Of a stretch of DNA of 15,886 nt, positions 13,608-15,886 are shown piece by piece; the first letter of the stretch is position 1, and every line of letters begins with the position of its first letter. Made by a program: the position numbers and the translations under genes. The notes under the pieces are model-generated. The model was not told the DNA's origin. It saw only the letters and a program-made list of their open reading frames with translations, and did not search any database. Source of the DNA: Candidatus Latescibacterota bacterium. Lineage in GTDB: Bacteria > Latescibacterota > 4484-107 > B68-G9. The stretch is from positions 1 through 15,886 of the forward strand of contig DTXA01000232.1 of NCBI GenBank assembly GCA_012962735.1, in the 5' to 3' direction.

Positions 13608-13976
13608 CTACCGGAGCACCGCATCCGGTCCTTCCCTTCCCCGTATCACCACAGCTACCTGATTGGGGATGCAAACCACCACCTCCCCAGGCCTTCGCAC
13701 CGACCCGGAACGCACGCAAAGCTTATAGGGACATGGGGAGGAAAAGATCCAGGCTTCCCCTCCTCCTACGGCCACATATGTGGTCCCTAAGGGGCCTTCC
13801 ACCGCCAAAGTATCCGCTCGATCCAACCGCACCTCGGCCACCACCCCTTTAGGTCCAACGACCACCGCCACTTCCCCCCTGCTCCGCGGCCGTAGAGCCC
13901 ACCCCACACCCAGACAAAAGAGGCCGACTAAGAGGACCTTGTCCGCAAGCGTCAATATCCCCCAGAACCCCCTCAC
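13608..13976 (-). CDS. NusG domain II-containing membrane-anchored protein
   Basis: A 122-residue protein with one N-terminal membrane helix (about 12-29, KVLLVGLFCLGVGWAL), then a small beta domain of the NusG_II type. The domain has EVAVVVGPKGVVAEVRLDR, the cysteine motif CPYKLC (Cys82, Cys87), and CIPNQVAVVIRG (Cys102). Family members share the sCPnkxC...ClPN pattern. They are often encoded beside COG4769 membrane proteins, as here. Despite the domain name no link to transcription is shown, and the cysteines might bind metal or be redox active. The GTG at 13976 overlaps the stop of the upstream phosphatase gene (GTGA), a typical coupled start. The frame is open to 14012, but that part reads inside the upstream gene. 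Confidence 0.75.
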   Translation of the reverse strand: MRGFWGILTLADKVLLVGLFCLGVGWALRPRSRGEVAVVVGPKGVVAEVRLDRADTLAVEGPLGTTYVAVGGGEAWIFSSPCPYKLCVRSGSVRRPGEVVVCIPNQVAVVIRGREGPDAVLR

Positions 13977-14566
13977 ACCAAGCCACGCCTGTCCATATCC
14001 TCTAAGACCCACCAGGCCGCCTCCGAAAGGTCCTCGGCCACGAAGTTGGGCTTCGGGACCTCCTTGCGCCGCACCCTTTGCAAGGTCTCATTCCCGTGCC
14101 CCGTGCGCACCAGGACCGTCCGGGCCCGCACTCTCCGTCCCAACTCTATGTCCGAGGCCATATCCCCGATCACGTAGCTCTTCCTCGGATCTATCCTCAG
14201 TTCAAAGGCCGCCCTCAGCACCATGCCGGGTTCAGGTTTGCGGAATGGACAGGCCACACGGTACGCCGGGATGCGGGCCTCAGGGTGGTGGGGACAGTAG
14301 TAGAAGGCGTCCACCTTCGCCCCATGTTCCTGAAGTAGAGAAGCTAAGGCCCTGTTGACCTCCTCGACGTCCTCCTCAGTACAGTAACCCCTCCCCACGG
14401 CCGACTGGTTGGAGACCACGGCAACTAAGATCCCGAACTCGTTGAAAAGCCTTATCCCCTCGGCAGCCTTGGGGAGCAGTTCAAGCCGTATCGGGCTGAC
14501 CACGTATTCGAAGTCCTCGTTTATAGTGCCGTCCCTGTCCAAGAATATCCCAGCCCTCTTCTCCAT
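13973..14566 (-). CDS. gmhB: HAD-IIIA phosphatase, D-glycero-D-manno-heptose-1,7-bisphosphate phosphatase-like (GmhB)
   Basis: GmhB removes a phosphate from heptose bisphosphate on the way to ADP-heptose of the lipopolysaccharide core. The 197-residue protein has motif I FLDRDGTIN (nucleophile Asp10, acid Asp12), motif II VSNQSAVGRGY, motif III RKPEPGM and motif IV GDMASDIELG. The zinc loop CPHHPEARIPAYRVACPFRK keeps Cys91, His93 and Cys106, but Phe108 stands where the fourth ligand (Cys in the usual CxCRKP) should be. This may weaken or abolish zinc binding. A histidinol-phosphate phosphatase role is a lesser alternative. The ATG at 14566 follows GGGGAGGAAT. A GTG at 14584 is less supported. 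The start overlaps the epimerase end by 46 bases, and the stop overlaps the next start. Confidence 0.85.
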   Translation of the reverse strand: MEKRAGIFLDRDGTINEDFEYVVSPIRLELLPKAAEGIRLFNEFGILVAVVSNQSAVGRGYCTEEDVEEVNRALASLLQEHGAKVDAFYYCPHHPEARIPAYRVACPFRKPEPGMVLRAAFELRIDPRKSYVIGDMASDIELGRRVRARTVLVRTGHGNETLQRVRRKEVPKPNFVAEDLSEAAWWVLEDMDRRGLV

Positions 14567-15498
14567 ATTCCTCCCCGGAACCACCTGGCCGTCCTTATAA
14601 GGCCCTCTCTCAGGGAGACCTCCGGCCTGTATCCCAATTGCTCCCTCGCCCTCGTTATGTCCGCCACCGAAGCCCTCACATCCCCCGGCCTGGGCGGGCT
14701 GTGTCGCACCTTCCCTTCGAGCCCCGTAACTTCTATCACGACCTCGGCAAGCTTGTTGATCGTGACCCCCTCCCCCCTTCCCACGTTAAAGACCTCCCCA
14801 GCTACCCCCGGGGCCTCGCAGGCCGAAAGCGTCGCCCTGACCACATCCTCGATGAACACGAAATCCCTCATCTGCTCTCCATCCCCAAAAACCACAAGCT
14901 CCTCACCCTTGAAAAGCCTTCCTAAGAAGATGGATATAACTCCGGAGTACGGGGAACCCAGGTCCTGCCCTGGCCCGAACACGTTGAAGTACCTGAGCAC
15001 TACTGTCTCAAGCCCGTATACCTCCCAGAACGCCCGGCAGTAGTGTTCCCCTGCCAGTTTGGAGGCCGCATATGGCGAAAGGGGCTTCGGGGGCATATCC
15101 TCCCGTTTGGGCAGAGTTGGGTCGTCTCCGTAGGCGGCGGCTGATCCGGCGAACACAACCCTCCTTACCCCGGTGTCCCGGGCTGCGCAGAGCACCTGGA
15201 GTGTACCCTCCACGTTGATCCTATCCACCTCCAATGGCTCCTCCAGGGAACGGGCCACCGAGGCCACGGCCGCCTCGTGCAGCACGAAGTCCACCCCCTG
15301 CATAGCCCCCTTCAGGACCTCCCCGTCCCTCACATCCCCCCTGATGAATTCCACTCGGTCCAGCACCCCCTCCAAATTCCCCAGCCTCCCGGAGGACAGG
15401 TCGTCCAGTGCACGCACCCGCTCCCCCCGCTCTGCCAGGGACCGACACAGGTGGGAGCCGATGAACCCAGCGCCTCCTGTTACCAGATAGGTGGCCAC
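14521..15498 (-). CDS. NAD-dependent sugar-nucleotide epimerase (UDP-glucose/UDP-GlcNAc 4-epimerase-like)
   Basis: An extended short-chain dehydrogenase of 325 residues. Its NAD loop is TGGAGFIG (7-14), with LDDLSSGRLGNL after the second strand. The active site is Ser119 in GSAAAYG, and Tyr143 and Lys147 in YAASK. RYFNVFGPGQD and DGEQMRDFVFIEDVV are typical of UDP-sugar 4-epimerases of the GalE/WbpP branch. It should interconvert UDP-hexoses or their N-acetyl forms for polysaccharide or lipopolysaccharide synthesis. The exact sugar cannot be read from sequence. The GTG at 15498 is supported by the G-rich GAGGGGG upstream and by the family's start (one or two residues before YLVTGG). It overlaps the STAS gene by 19 bases. 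The last residues (GIWRRGLGYSWTGTAL) run past the usual end within the start of the next gene. Confidence 0.9.
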   Translation of the reverse strand: MATYLVTGGAGFIGSHLCRSLAERGERVRALDDLSSGRLGNLEGVLDRVEFIRGDVRDGEVLKGAMQGVDFVLHEAAVASVARSLEEPLEVDRINVEGTLQVLCAARDTGVRRVVFAGSAAAYGDDPTLPKREDMPPKPLSPYAASKLAGEHYCRAFWEVYGLETVVLRYFNVFGPGQDLGSPYSGVISIFLGRLFKGEELVVFGDGEQMRDFVFIEDVVRATLSACEAPGVAGEVFNVGRGEGVTINKLAEVVIEVTGLEGKVRHSPPRPGDVRASVADITRAREQLGYRPEVSLREGLIRTARWFRGGIWRRGLGYSWTGTAL

Positions 15499-15884
15499 TG
15501 CACCCCCTCGATGGCCTCCTCTCTCGAAGGGTAAATCGAGAAGAACTGGTCTAACCTAGCCAACTCCAACATCTTCTGGATCTTAGGGGATACACAACAA
15601 AGGCGGGCTCCCCCGGAGGAGTGCCTCAGAAGGTACACCAGCGCTCCCAATCCGGAGCTGTCTATGTACTGGAGGTGGGACATATCCACAACAAAGGGCC
15701 CTCCTCCACGAGCCCGGGCCTCCTCGAAGAGGCCGCGCAATTCCTGGGCGTTCTCGGCCGAAAGCTGCTTGTCCAAGATGAACACCCAACACCCCCCTTC
15801 CATAAGCATCTGCATGAAGTCCTCCTCCTCGTCGAGCCCGTTCGCGATGTCGTCCTCCCAGCGGGTGTAGAAGAGATCGTTCAT
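15480..15884 (-). CDS. STAS-domain protein, anti-sigma factor antagonist-like
   Basis: A SpoIIAA/RsbV-type STAS domain: CWVFILDKQLSAENAQELRG as the first strand and helix, then VVDMSHLQYIDSSGLGALV with the serine pair (DSSG) that anti-sigma kinases phosphorylate, and RLCCVSPKIQKMLELARLD. Such proteins release sigma factors or switch PP2C/kinase modules in a phosphorylation-dependent way. No partner kinase is in the window. The frame is open from ATG 15884, two bases from the window edge. The ATG at 15815 is an attractive alternative, because GAGGAGGAGGA lies 4-5 bases before it and it gives a 111-residue protein of usual STAS length. If so, the acidic piece before it is untranslated. It heads, as seen here, the overlapping operon with the epimerase, gmhB and two membrane protein genes. 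Confidence 0.85.
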   Translation of the reverse strand: MNDLFYTRWEDDIANGLDEEEDFMQMLMEGGCWVFILDKQLSAENAQELRGLFEEARARGGGPFVVDMSHLQYIDSSGLGALVYLLRHSSGGARLCCVSPKIQKMLELARLDQFFSIYPSREEAIEGVQWPPIW

Positions 15885-15886
15885 GC

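Noticed and set aside
13597..13719. Longer N-terminus for the COG4769-type protein
   Set aside because: The extra residues read inside the NusG-II gene, are Gly-rich without hydrophobic pattern, and are not in the family.

Overview
The window reads as GC-rich bacterial chromosome with heavy use of AGG (Arg) and ATA (Ile), GGAGG-type ribosome sites and overlapping genes. KdsA and a GmhB-type heptose phosphatase imply a diderm (Gram-negative-type) envelope. The codon choices and packed operons would suit a thermophile from a little-studied lineage, but no gene here fixes the phylum. No rRNA, tRNA, CRISPR array or intact insertion sequence was seen.

Layout. (1) 1-1946 is an eroded sugar-related stretch: a minus-strand MFS transporter broken by frameshifts, an orphan C-terminal scrap that may come from a glycosidase, and a sialidase-like Asp-box protein that stops short of its last blade. 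(2) 2001-7023 is a tight five-gene plus-strand operon: a divergent CTP synthase (pyrG), metal-type KDO-8-phosphate synthase (kdsA), a GalU-like nucleotidyltransferase, a glucuronokinase-like GHMP kinase and a HAD phosphatase. Together they supply CTP and KDO and probably salvage a sugar acid to its UDP form. (3) 7102-10170 holds an FmdB zinc ribbon, a zinc alcohol dehydrogenase pseudogene with an internal deletion, miaB, a cupin remnant joined to the end of miaB, and an IolE-like TIM-barrel isomerase. (4) 10348-12022 (minus) is a two-gene unit: a two-helix K+ channel with RCK and TrkA-C domains, then a stand-alone cyclic-nucleotide-binding protein. (5) 12023-13137 has no intact gene. It contains hairpins, an AT-rich patch and the frameshifted N-terminal half of an HTH/WYL-type regulator. 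(6) 13138-15884 (minus) is an overlapping operon: STAS protein, sugar-nucleotide epimerase, GmhB-like phosphatase, NusG-II domain membrane protein and a COG4769-type membrane protein, ending in a strong palindromic terminator.

Theme. Envelope precursor supply (KDO, heptose, UDP-sugars, isoprenoid-related membrane proteins) is intact. Catabolic and regulatory accessory genes in the gaps are repeatedly broken. The housekeeping genes are undamaged, which argues for real gene decay rather than poor sequence. No wholly new system is proven. The best leads are the pyrG-kdsA-nucleotidyltransferase-kinase-phosphatase operon and the channel with its cyclic-nucleotide sensor encoded as a separate protein.
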